From positions 19,061 to 83,060 of the forward strand of contig NZ_STGE01000001.1 in the NCBI RefSeq assembly GCF_005222675.1: DNA of 64,000 bases, given 5' to 3'. Shown here piece by piece: positions 45,165-53,547 of this stretch (position 1 is the first letter of the stretch; each line of letters starts with the position of its first letter). The notes beneath the pieces are model-generated. The model was not told where the DNA came from. It did not search any database and saw nothing but the letters and a program-made list of their open reading frames with translations. The translations under genes were made by a program, and so were the position numbers. Source of the DNA: Mycolicibacterium sp. CR10 (GTDB taxonomy: Bacteria; Actinomycetota; Actinomycetes; Mycobacteriales; Mycobacteriaceae).

Positions 45165-46342
45165 GACGACGCCCGCTCGTCCTCGTCGAATTCCGGCAAT
45201 ACCTCGGCGGCGATGCGAAACGCGGAGTTGGCGTCGGGGACGCCACAGTAGATGGCAGTCTGCATCAGCAGCTCCTTGATCTCGTCGTTGCTCAAACCGT
45301 TCCGGCGGGCCGCTCGCAGGTGCATCGCCAGTTCCTCGCGGTGCCCGCGCGCGACCAGCGCCGTCAGGGTGATCATCGAGCGGCTGCGAAGGTCTAGACC
45401 TGGGCGTGTCCAGATGGTTCCCCAGGCGTACTGGGTGATCAGGTGCTGGAAATCGGCGGTCATGTCGGTGGTACCGGCGATTGCCCGGTCGACGTGCCCG
45501 TCGCCGAGCACCTGGCGCCGTATCGCCATTCCCGCGCGACACACGTCCTCGACGGTCCTAGTCGCAGGCTGCGGAATACCCACCTGCTCTGCGATGAGGC
45601 CGGCGACCCGGTCCGGGGCTTCGGCGGGTGCCAGGTGCCCGACACCGTCGAGCACTACGAGGTCACCGTCCTGGACACCGGAGGCGATGCGCCGCAATGA
45701 CTCCGGCGGCGTGGGCACGTCGGCGCTGCCTGCCACGGCCAGGACGGGAGTGACGATCTCGCGCAATCGGTCGGAAATGTCGAATGCCGCGAGAGCCTCG
45801 CACACCTGCGCATAGGACTCCGGATCGGTGTGACTGAGGGCGTCCAGCAGCGCCGCGCCGACACCTGGTTGCCGGTCGACGAAGCCCGGCGCGAACCACC
45901 GCTGGGCCGCGCCCGAGAGCAGGGTTTCGACGCCCTCGGCGCGGACGGTGGCGGCGCGCTCGAGCCAGCCAGCTGGGGTGCCGATCGACGCACCGGTGCC
46001 CAGCAGGGTCGCCGAGTCCACCCGTTGCGGCGCGTCGAGCATCAGCTGCAGACCGACACAGCCACCGAGCGAATCACCGGCGTAGTGGAAGGTCTCGGCG
46101 CGCATGTCGTCGGCGAGTGCCAGCACGGCGGCCGCTAGTTCGGCGATCGTGAAGGGCTCGCCAGGACCGCCTCGACCGTGACCGGGTAGGTCCCACCCGA
46201 CGACGCGGGCGTGCGCACTCAGCCATCCAGCCGCAGCGCTCCACAGCGTGGCTGCCGAAGTACCCAGTGAAGGCCCCAGCACGAGGACAGGCGCACCGTC
46301 GGGACCGCCGAAGTCGATTGTGGCCAAGGCCGGAATGGTCAT
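45161..46342 (-). CDS. pcaL: Fused 3-oxoadipate enol-lactonase / 4-carboxymuconolactone decarboxylase
   Basis: 393 aa fusion. The N-terminal alpha/beta hydrolase (PcaD) has nucleophile elbow GDSLGG and catalytic His in VGHLAPAEAP. The C-terminal CMD domain (about residues 265-385) has QYAWGTIWTRPGLDLRSRSMITL and HLRAARRNGLSNDEIKELLMQTAIYCGVP. This PcaD-PcaC fusion is the usual actinobacterial form. ATGA overlaps with pcaB upstream and pcaI downstream. Confidence 0.93.
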   Translation of the reverse strand: MTIPALATIDFGGPDGAPVLVLGPSLGTSAATLWSAAAGWLSAHARVVGWDLPGHGRGGPGEPFTIAELAAAVLALADDMRAETFHYAGDSLGGCVGLQLMLDAPQRVDSATLLGTGASIGTPAGWLERAATVRAEGVETLLSGAAQRWFAPGFVDRQPGVGAALLDALSHTDPESYAQVCEALAAFDISDRLREIVTPVLAVAGSADVPTPPESLRRIASGVQDGDLVVLDGVGHLAPAEAPDRVAGLIAEQVGIPQPATRTVEDVCRAGMAIRRQVLGDGHVDRAIAGTTDMTADFQHLITQYAWGTIWTRPGLDLRSRSMITLTALVARGHREELAMHLRAARRNGLSNDEIKELLMQTAIYCGVPDANSAFRIAAEVLPEFDEDERASS

Positions 46343-47544
46343 GACGCAGACTTGATGAAGCGGCGGGCCCGACTCAAGGTCGAATCGATCAGCCGATCGG
46401 CGGCACCGGTGTAGTCGGGCCGTGCTGGGCTACCGGTCAACTCGGTCATTGCACGTTGTTCGGTGAGCAGCCCGCCCGCGTCGGCCAGGTTCGCGGCCGC
46501 CCGCGCCGTGTCCACCTGCAACCCGAAGAGCAGTTCGGAGGCCTGGACGGCCGCCACGACGGTGCGGCGGGCGAGCGTGCGCAGTGTGGCCCATTCGGCG
46601 TGCCACGCGCCGTCGGAGCGCTCGTCGACACTCGCTCCTGCGGCCAAGTGCAGGGTGGCGCCCAAGGTGCCCGCGGTGAGCGCGGTGCGCCGGATCAACA
46701 CAGAGCGGACGGGATTGTTCTTGTGCGGCATCGTCGATGAGCCGCCACCAGTCCCCTCGACCAGCTCGCCGACCTCGGGCCGGCTACCGGTCGCGACATC
46801 GGCGGCGATGTGCCCCCAGGCGTCGCAGCAGCTCACCAACGCATCCCCGATACGGGTGATCGCCGAGCGGGTGGTGTGCCAGGGCGGAGCCGGCGCCAGC
46901 CGCAGAGCGCCGGCGAGCGCGTCGCTCAACGCGATGGCGCCGTCCACCGAACCGGTCAATTCGGTAGCCGCCGCCAGCGTTCCCACCGCGCCACCGACCT
47001 GCACCGGCAGCGAGGGCAGCAGCCCGGTCAGCGGTTCGGCGGCGTCCAGTATGCCGGTAAGCCAACGTGCCATCTTGACGCCGAAGGTGCTCGGTAGGGC
47101 GGCCTGGGTCAGGGTACGCGCGAGTGTTGGTGTGCTCCGGTGCCTCTCAGCGAGCTCGGACAGCGCCCGGACTTGGACGGTGAACTCGTCGCCGATGCGT
47201 ATGAGGACATCACGGGCGCAGATGACGAGCGCTGTGTCGACGACGTCCTGACTGGTTAGCCCGCGGTGTAACCAACGCGCTGTCGCCGCCGTCGACCGCT
47301 CACGCAACAACGTGACCAGCGCGCTGACGGGGCTGCCGTCGGTGGCGGCGCGGCGGGCGATCGACTCGGTGTCGGCGTCGGCGATGAGGTCTGCCAAGCT
47401 GGCACGCGCCTCCTGCGGTGCGATACCGGCGTCGACGAGGATGTCCAGCCACGCCCGTTCCACGGCCACCATGGCCTCGAGGAATGCGGGGCCGCTCATC
47501 AGGGCGCCTGCGAGGTCGTCGCCCGGCCAGAAGAGGTCAGTCAT
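46339..47544 (-). CDS. pcaB: 3-carboxy-cis,cis-muconate cycloisomerase
   Basis: 401 aa from ATG 47544 (ATGA overlap with pcaG). Fumarase/aspartase superfamily signature GGSSTMPHKNNPV and the LTSQDVVDTAL segment. It converts beta-carboxymuconate to gamma-carboxymuconolactone. Open frame upstream of 47544 overlaps pcaG and is not coding. Confidence 0.92.
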   Translation of the reverse strand: MTDLFWPGDDLAGALMSGPAFLEAMVAVERAWLDILVDAGIAPQEARASLADLIADADTESIARRAATDGSPVSALVTLLRERSTAATARWLHRGLTSQDVVDTALVICARDVLIRIGDEFTVQVRALSELAERHRSTPTLARTLTQAALPSTFGVKMARWLTGILDAAEPLTGLLPSLPVQVGGAVGTLAAATELTGSVDGAIALSDALAGALRLAPAPPWHTTRSAITRIGDALVSCCDAWGHIAADVATGSRPEVGELVEGTGGGSSTMPHKNNPVRSVLIRRTALTAGTLGATLHLAAGASVDERSDGAWHAEWATLRTLARRTVVAAVQASELLFGLQVDTARAAANLADAGGLLTEQRAMTELTGSPARPDYTGAADRLIDSTLSRARRFIKSAS

Positions 47545-48110
47545 CGCTGGTGTCCCGCGTAGCGCAGGAAGACCGTCTCGGGTTTGCCTGGCGCGTCCTG
47601 CAATTGGATGTCGAAGCGTAGTCCGGCGCCCTCGCGGGTGGCGATGAGAGTGTCGCGGCGCTCGGGCGGCAGGGACGCCAGCAGTGGATCGCCTGCCAGC
47701 TGGCCCCCCGGCACGTAGGCGCGTGTGAACAGCCGGTTGAGCAGCCCGCGGGCGAACACGGTGATCAGAAAGAACGGTGCCGCACCGGGATCGCAGGGAC
47801 CTGGGATGACGGTGGAAAAGTTGTACCGTCCGCCAGCGTCGGTGCCGGCGCGGCCCCACCCCGTGAAGGTCCAGCCGTCCCGGTGTAGCGAGCCGGTGGA
47901 CGTGGGGATGGTGCCGTCGGCGTTGGCCTGCCAGATCTCAAGCAGGGCGTCGGGAACAGGCTGGCCGTCACCATCGAGGACCAAGCCGGAAAGCTGGACG
48001 GCACCCGGTGAGCCGGCCGGAACCAGCTGTTCGCACCGGTCGAACGGGAGTGCGTAACCGAAAAAGGGTCCGACGGTCTGCCCCGGGGTGGCGGTGAGCA
48101 GGGTATTCAT
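47541..48110 (-). CDS. pcaG: Protocatechuate 3,4-dioxygenase, alpha subunit
   Basis: 189 aa from ATG 48110 (ATGA overlap with pcaH). Contains TPGQTVGPFFGYAL, GQPVPDALLEIWQANADG, FFLITVFARGLLNRLFTRAY and ETVFLRYAGHQR. Pairs with PcaH to cleave protocatechuate between its hydroxyls. The orphan protein at 17082-17654 is a relative. Confidence 0.93.
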   Translation of the reverse strand: MNTLLTATPGQTVGPFFGYALPFDRCEQLVPAGSPGAVQLSGLVLDGDGQPVPDALLEIWQANADGTIPTSTGSLHRDGWTFTGWGRAGTDAGGRYNFSTVIPGPCDPGAAPFFLITVFARGLLNRLFTRAYVPGGQLAGDPLLASLPPERRDTLIATREGAGLRFDIQLQDAPGKPETVFLRYAGHQR

Positions 48111-48907
48111 CGGTGTTCGCTTCCGCGGTGGGGATCCTCGGTCGGAGTGCGCGTCGCGCCGGTGAGGATGATGTCCCACCGGTATCCGGTGGCCCATTCG
48201 TGGGTGGTGACGTCGTGGTCGTAGTTGGCAATCAGTCGGTCTCGGGCCTTTCGGTCGGTGATCGACTGATAGATCGGGTCCAGCGCGAACAACGGGTCGC
48301 CGGGGAAGTACATCTGGGTGATCAGCCGTTGCGTGAATTCCGTTCCGAACACCGAGAAGTGGATGTGGGCTGGGCGCCAAGCGTTGCGGTGGTTCCTCCA
48401 CGGATACGGCCCTGGCTTGATCGTGGTGAAGCGGTAGCTTCCGTCGTCATCGGTCAGCCGGCGGCCGACGCCGGTGAAGTTGGGGTCGATCGCGGACGGG
48501 TGCTGATCACGCTTGTGGATGTAGCGACCGCCGGCGTTGGCCTGCCAGATCTCGACGAGTTGACGTCGCACCGGCCGTCCGTCGCCGTCGACCACCCGGC
48601 CGGTCACCACTATCCGTTCGCCGATGGGTTCGCCTGAGTGCTGGATGGTGAGGTCCGATTCAAGCGGATGCACGTCGCGTTCGGAAAAGCAGGGCGTCCA
48701 CAGCTCGACGCCCTCCGGGTCAGCGTGGTGTAGGTCCTTCGTGGGATGACGCAGCAGGCTGCTGCGGTAGGGCGGGTAGCCGAGCCGCGGCTGCGTCTCC
48801 TCGATGCCAGCGCGCTGGTACTCGGACTCGATCGCCTCGATCTCCGCGCTGATCGCCTGCTGCCTCGGCAACCCGCCGTCGGGATCGCGGTCGATCACTG
48901 CTGTCAT
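48107..48907 (-). CDS. pcaH: Protocatechuate 3,4-dioxygenase, beta subunit
   Basis: 266 aa. The Fe(III) ligands are visible as Tyr in GGRYIHKRDQH, Tyr in GPYPWRNH and the two His of RPAHIHFS. LVEIWQANAGGRY is the intradiol signature. First gene of the pcaHGBLIJ operon; ATG 48907 has AAGG close upstream. Intergenic distance to the divergent pcaR is only 70 bases. Confidence 0.94.
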   Translation of the reverse strand: MTAVIDRDPDGGLPRQQAISAEIEAIESEYQRAGIEETQPRLGYPPYRSSLLRHPTKDLHHADPEGVELWTPCFSERDVHPLESDLTIQHSGEPIGERIVVTGRVVDGDGRPVRRQLVEIWQANAGGRYIHKRDQHPSAIDPNFTGVGRRLTDDDGSYRFTTIKPGPYPWRNHRNAWRPAHIHFSVFGTEFTQRLITQMYFPGDPLFALDPIYQSITDRKARDRLIANYDHDVTTHEWATGYRWDIILTGATRTPTEDPHRGSEHR

Positions 48908-48977
48908 AGCCTTGACGCTATTGGCTCCTCGGCGACTGACCTACGCTAGATTACCACTGAGCGGAAAGGATCCGTGA
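48908..48977. promoter_or_regulatory. pcaH-pcaR divergent promoter region
   Basis: 70 bases between divergent genes, so promoters and the regulator binding site must overlap. Minus strand shows TAATCT, a possible -10 for pcaH; TTGACG lies on the plus strand. I could not define a symmetric operator. Confidence 0.4.
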
Positions 48978-49727
48978 GTGGCGGGAAATACCTCAACGCC
49001 CGGCACCAGCGTCGCTTCCCGTTTGCTGCGCATGGTCGCCGCCTTCGATGAGCGGCACCGGACACTGACGCTGTCCGAACTGGCGGGTAGGGCCAGCCTG
49101 CCGATGGCCACGGCCCACCGGCTGGCTGCCGAACTGGTTGCGGGCGGGGCGTTGCAGCGCCGCACGGACGGTCGTTTCGAGGTCGGCCGACTGATGTGGA
49201 GCGCTGGGCTGCTCGCCCCGGTCGGAGGCGGATTACGGCAGGTCGCAGAGCCGTTCTTGCACGATGTCTACGCGGCAACGCTCGCCACCGTGCACCTCGC
49301 GGTACGCGACGGCAACGAAGTGTTGTACCTCGAGCGGATGATGGGTAGGGCATCCGTGCCGATCGTTAGCACCGTCGGCAGCAGGTTGCCGATGCACTGC
49401 ACCGGCGTCGGCAAGGTGCTGTTGGCGCACGCGCCACGCGAAGTCCAGGATCAGGTGTTTGCCAATCTGACTCCGATTACTCCCTACACAATCACCCAGC
49501 CTGCGGTGCTGTCCCGACAGTTGGAGGGGGTGCGGCGCGAGGGGTTGGCTACCACCGTGGAAGAGATGTCGCTAGGCGCCTGTTCACTGGCCGTGCCGAT
49601 CGTCCGGCAGTCCGACGACGCTGTGGTGGCCGCGATCGCCGTCGTAGTTCCGTCCTTGAAGCGAGGTCGCCAGCGACTGCTCGGCGCCCTGCAGGTGGCT
49701 GCCCGCGGCATCGTCCGGCTGCTGTGA
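48978..49727 (+). CDS. pcaR: IclR-family regulator of the pca genes (PcaR-like)
   Basis: 249 aa from GTG 48978 with AAGGA seven bases upstream. Winged HTH (SVASRLLRMVAAFDERHRTLTLSELAGRASLPMATAHRLAAELVAGGAL) and IclR ligand domain (LPMHCTGVGKVLLA, ATTVEEMSLGACSLAVPI). Divergent from pcaH by 70 bases, which is the usual place for the pca operon regulator. The effector is probably protocatechuate or beta-ketoadipate (inference). Confidence 0.83.
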   Translation: MAGNTSTPGTSVASRLLRMVAAFDERHRTLTLSELAGRASLPMATAHRLAAELVAGGALQRRTDGRFEVGRLMWSAGLLAPVGGGLRQVAEPFLHDVYAATLATVHLAVRDGNEVLYLERMMGRASVPIVSTVGSRLPMHCTGVGKVLLAHAPREVQDQVFANLTPITPYTITQPAVLSRQLEGVRREGLATTVEEMSLGACSLAVPIVRQSDDAVVAAIAVVVPSLKRGRQRLLGALQVAARGIVRLL

Positions 49728-50000
49728 CCCACGGGCCGCCGCAGCAGCGATCGCTGTGCTGTCGGGCGGCTTCTGACAAAACGCGACACCGTCGCTAGCC
49801 GTCGAAAAAGTGGTGACTGCCATGACATCTGGCGCGAATCGGAGTCCGCGCCGCGGTGGAGGGATAGACGCGACCGATCCCCCAGTTGAAGCTGGGAAAG
49901 CATCAGCAAAGGGTCCGCCGTTCAACGATCAGCGGCGGAATCCATCCTGCCCACCTCGCACTCTCACCTCGCGAATCGTCACTTAAGGAGCCCGAAGAGT

Positions 50001-50978
50001 ATGACCATCACGACACAGGTCGGACCGGATTTCAGGGCATGGGCCACCGAGTATCTCCGGAACTTCTACATGTGTCCCGTCACGCCACTCACCGCGGATT
50101 TCGAGCTCGACGAAGAAGGTCTGCGGCGCAACATCGACGCGTTTGTGGAGATGGGCTGTACTGGACTTGTCGTAGGCGGGTTCTTCGCTGAGGGCTGGAA
50201 CATGACACTGGCCGAATGGCGGCGTTACCACGAGGTAGTCGCGGATTCGGCCGCGGGCCGCCTTCCCCTGTTTACGATCATCCTGGAGTCGTCGGCATAC
50301 CAGGCAATCGAAAAGATGCGCTTCGTGGAGTCGCTCGGCTTCACCGGTGCCGAGATCATGAACCCGTCGGTGCAGCTCAAGACCGACGACGACGTCGTTT
50401 CGTACTTCGACTTCGTGGCCCCCGCCACCGGGCTGGCACTGGTGCTCTACCGCACGCCGGTCTCTGGTTTCGTATACAGCCATGACGCCGTCAACCGGAT
50501 CGCCGAGCACCCGAACGTCGTCGGCATCAAGAACGGCACGCTGAGCTGGACCGACAGCATCGCGTTGCGGCGCAAATTCGGAGACCGGCTAGTGATCAGC
50601 GAGCCGAACGAGCGCTATTGGGCGCACGACGCTGCTCTGTTCGGCGGACGCGTCCTCTACGGCGAGCTCTCCCTCATCCTTTACGGGAAGTGGCGACCGG
50701 ACCTGCACCGTTACACCGACCTGGCGTTGGAAGGTGATCTGGCAGCGGCACTGCCCGTGTCGGCAAAGCTGGACGGGATCCGCGAGGCCTACGACGAGGT
50801 GCTGATCCGCCGCATCGCGGCCACCGGCTCGTATGTCGCGGCCATGCCCTATCTAAAGGCGTGGTTCGAGCTGCTGGGGCTGTGTGCAGGTCCGGTGCGG
50901 CCGCCCGTCAAAGCCCGGCTGTCGGCTCCGGAACGGGAATTGCTGCAACAGCAGCTTGTGGCCGCAGGGGCCATTTGA
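50001..50978 (+). CDS. DapA-superfamily aldolase/hydratase of unknown substrate
   Basis: 325 aa TIM barrel. Schiff-base lysine in VVGIKNGT and catalytic tyrosine in LVLYRTPVSG, but the usual GTTGE loop is GGFFAEGW, so the substrate differs from dihydrodipicolinate synthase and from the two PAH hydratase-aldolases here. ATG 50001 after AAGGAG (ten bases). Its stop overlaps the next gene start (TGATG). Probably cleaves or makes a keto acid. Confidence 0.75.
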   Translation: MTITTQVGPDFRAWATEYLRNFYMCPVTPLTADFELDEEGLRRNIDAFVEMGCTGLVVGGFFAEGWNMTLAEWRRYHEVVADSAAGRLPLFTIILESSAYQAIEKMRFVESLGFTGAEIMNPSVQLKTDDDVVSYFDFVAPATGLALVLYRTPVSGFVYSHDAVNRIAEHPNVVGIKNGTLSWTDSIALRRKFGDRLVISEPNERYWAHDAALFGGRVLYGELSLILYGKWRPDLHRYTDLALEGDLAAALPVSAKLDGIREAYDEVLIRRIAATGSYVAAMPYLKAWFELLGLCAGPVRPPVKARLSAPERELLQQQLVAAGAI

Positions 50979-51982
50979 TGCGCGTCGTGATCCTCGGCGC
51001 CGGCGGCCTCGGTACGGTCCTGGGCGGTTATTTGGCCAACGCAGGGGTAGACGTAACCCTCGTCGGCAGGCGAGCGCACGCGGAAGCCATCGCGCGCAAC
51101 GGCCTGCATATCACAGGCCGTCGGGGCGAGCTGCTGATCAGGGATAACGTGCAGGCGGTGGACGAGGCAGGCAAGGTTACGGGACCCGTCGATTACCTCG
51201 TCCTGGCGGTGAAGGGCAAAGACACCGCGCAGGCGCTAGCGGATGCCGCTCCGTTGCGCGATGTCATAGGCACCGTCCTGTCGGTGCAGAACACCGTGGA
51301 GAAGGACGCGACGCTCGCGAAGTGGCTTGGTCGTGACCGGGTGATCGGAGCGTCCACTATCGAAGGCGGCACGTTGGTCGCGCCTGGCGTCGTGCGCAAC
51401 CACCTTTCAGCCAAGGTAACCGCTTACTTCGGCGAACTGGACGGATCGTCCAGCGCGCGCGTCGACATGCTGACGGCTGCCTTCAACGCTGCGGGCCTTC
51501 CTGCGGCGGCCGTGGGCAACATCGAGCAGGTCGAATGGGAAAAGCTGGCCCAGATCGCGCTGGCCGCAGCGTGGTCGGTCACGGCGCTGGGCGCGATCCG
51601 CGGCGCCTCGGTCTTCGAGGGCATGGAGGTGCCTGAGGGAGCGACGTACTTCGTCGCGCTGGCGAAAGACCTTCTGGCGGTCTATCGGGCAAAGGGATAC
51701 GAGCCGATGAACTTCTACGCGCCTCTGTCGCGGCTGAAGGAACTCGACGCGCTCCCGACGGCCGAGGCGATCGATTTCGTCATCGGGCAGGGCAAAGCAA
51801 TGCGCACACAGGGAATGTCGGGCCACCCCTCGATGTATGAGGATGTTTTGCGGGGACGTAAGACTGAGGTCGACTTTATGCTGGCGCCGTACCTCGCCGC
51901 CGCTGAAGAACTGGCCATTGACGTGCCGACGCTGCGGGCGGCCTACCAGATCATCAAAACCATCGACCAATTCCTGGCCTAG
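50978..51982 (+). CDS. Ketopantoate reductase-like (ApbA/PanE family) oxidoreductase
   Basis: 334 aa from ATG 50978, overlapping the aldolase stop. NADPH-binding VVILGAGGLGTVLGGYLANAG and the KPR family LAVKGKDTAQAL and SVQNTVEKDATL segments. Members outside pantothenate synthesis reduce 2-keto acids. Coupled to a DapA-like aldolase, it may reduce the aldolase product. Not obviously pantothenate-related, since panB and panC are absent. Confidence 0.8.
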   Translation: MRVVILGAGGLGTVLGGYLANAGVDVTLVGRRAHAEAIARNGLHITGRRGELLIRDNVQAVDEAGKVTGPVDYLVLAVKGKDTAQALADAAPLRDVIGTVLSVQNTVEKDATLAKWLGRDRVIGASTIEGGTLVAPGVVRNHLSAKVTAYFGELDGSSSARVDMLTAAFNAAGLPAAAVGNIEQVEWEKLAQIALAAAWSVTALGAIRGASVFEGMEVPEGATYFVALAKDLLAVYRAKGYEPMNFYAPLSRLKELDALPTAEAIDFVIGQGKAMRTQGMSGHPSMYEDVLRGRKTEVDFMLAPYLAAAEELAIDVPTLRAAYQIIKTIDQFLA

Positions 51983-51985
51983 ATT

Positions 51986-52023
51986 CCCACACATCGCGGG
52001 CGAACTGCCCGTCCGCGCGTGGG
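51986..52023. terminator. Possible bidirectional terminator between convergent genes
   Basis: Nested stems: CCCAC (51986-51990) with GTGGG (52019-52023), and inside it CGGGC (51997-52001) with GCCCG (52007-52011) around a five-base loop. It lies between the KPR-like and AraC genes. No T-tract. Confidence 0.4.
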
Positions 52024-52049
52024 TTCGGTGACGTCGTTGGAAGCAATCT

Positions 52050-53060
52050 TCAGCTTGCACGCAACGTATGTTGCGGAGTGACCCCGAACTTACGCCGATA
52101 TGCCGTACCGAAGCGGCCAAGATGCCCAAAGCCCCACTTCATCGCTATGTGAGCGACAGTGACGGCATCCGGAGCGGACGCCGCGAGTTCTGCGTGCGCA
52201 CGATTGAGCCGAACTTCGCGCAGATACGTCAGCGGGGGAAGTCCGACGTGCCGCCTGAAGCCCTCTTGGAGAGCGCGGACGCTGATACCAACGTCGCGAG
52301 CGAGATCGGTTGTCGTCCAACTTCTTTCGGGGTGCCCCTCGATCAAGTCGAGTGCGGTTCTGACCACTTTGGGCGGAGGCGCCGCTTGTTGCTCCACATC
52401 GAGCGTCATCGACTGGTACTGAGGTTGGGCGAGAAGAAACCCGTGCATGAGCAACTGTTCGAAGTGTCGCCCGATCATCGGGCGTTGCACGACGCTCTCT
52501 GAATGAGTGAACTCCCGACACAAGACCGATAGCACGGAGAGCCAGGTGCGACTGCTGTCGGCCGTGAGGCTCATGGCGTGCGTAAAGTTCAGCGGCCTGG
52601 CTAAGGGTCGCCCGAGCAGGCCCTCGAGTTCGAGTTCGAGATCCACACGGCTGAACTTCACGCACAGCTGGGCACAATCAGCGGCCCACACAATGCCGGC
52701 AGGGCAGCCCGGGAGAAACACCGCGGCCTGTGTGGGTGTGGCTAGAGCTGTCTGTGTGCCGCACCACGACTCGGCGTGTCCGGTGAGAGGAACGTTGATG
52801 TGGTAATCATCCAGCGCAGTCGAATTGTCAAGTCGGACATCTGCGCTGTACCCGAGATAGCCGACGGTCACAGCACCGATTCGTGCGGCGCTGAGCCTCG
52901 CGTTTAGTCGTTGGCCGCGTCCGGAGAACCGGAGACGGTGGGGCGTAAAAATCCGCGAAGCGATGTTCTCGGCCGCGCTCAACTGTTGGGTGCGCACGGT
53001 CTCCTGCCGGCTGAAGTATGCGTCCGCGCCCCTCAACCCTGCCGCCATGTGGTAAGCCAC
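52050..53060 (-). CDS. AraC/XylS-family regulator
   Basis: 336 aa. N-terminal AraC-binding-like domain (about residues 45-215), C-terminal double HTH: ARDVGISVRALQEGFRRHVGLPPLTYLREVRLNRAHAEL, then TVAHIAMKWGFGHLGRFGTAYRRKFGVTP. Such proteins often activate catabolic dioxygenase operons in response to aromatic acids. It lies downstream of, and co-directional with, the 53.5-58.4 kb operon. A near-match of the TCTG-N5-CAGA operator lies about 135 bases upstream of its start. Confidence 0.87.
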   Translation of the reverse strand: MAYHMAAGLRGADAYFSRQETVRTQQLSAAENIASRIFTPHRLRFSGRGQRLNARLSAARIGAVTVGYLGYSADVRLDNSTALDDYHINVPLTGHAESWCGTQTALATPTQAAVFLPGCPAGIVWAADCAQLCVKFSRVDLELELEGLLGRPLARPLNFTHAMSLTADSSRTWLSVLSVLCREFTHSESVVQRPMIGRHFEQLLMHGFLLAQPQYQSMTLDVEQQAAPPPKVVRTALDLIEGHPERSWTTTDLARDVGISVRALQEGFRRHVGLPPLTYLREVRLNRAHAELAASAPDAVTVAHIAMKWGFGHLGRFGTAYRRKFGVTPQHTLRAS

Positions 53061-53547
53061 CTCGCTTTTCCGCTCCGCAAAACCTAGCTTCCTGCAGATC
53101 TTCCGCTCCCCCGGGCACGGAGGCCGACGGTGTCACTGGCGCGCAGTGTGGTGCGTCACACACCGTGCATGGACCATACTGTCCCGTACCGTTTCCGTCC
53201 AGCAGAGAGTAGTTCTTAATGGTGACTCTCGTCGCTTAACGACACTATGACGAACTGCCCATCGCGGCTCGAGTTCGGCAGAAGCACGCGACTCTCCGAA
53301 CGTATGCCTCAAGGTGTCCGCCTTGATCCGGTCGATGCCGACGCAGGCGAGGACACGGCGGGAGTGCCGCGATCCTCGATGCGGCCTACCGGGAAAGCAT
53401 CGCGTCGCGAAAGCCTGCGGCCAGTGCCGTTGATCGCGGATCGCCTGGTGTATACCCAGCGTCGAGCAAGGCTCAGGTGTTGGTGATTTCGATGCTGTGT
53501 GTGCAGGTGTCGAACATCCGCCGGGCGGCAGGGACGTCAGCTCACGG
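53061..53547 (-). promoter_or_regulatory. AraC gene upstream region with a near-match operator
   Basis: 487 bases without a convincing gene. At 53194-53206 the sequence TCCG-N5-CAGA differs by one base from the operator found near nidB, nidD and phtAa, and shares the same TCCAG spacer as the nidB copy. The AraC promoter is presumably here; no other structure is clear. Confidence 0.35.

Noticed and set aside
46343..47859. Extended upstream reading of the pcaB frame
   Set aside because: The part beyond 47544 lies over pcaG and has no PcaB-like sequence; the ATGA overlap at 47544 fits the operon pattern.
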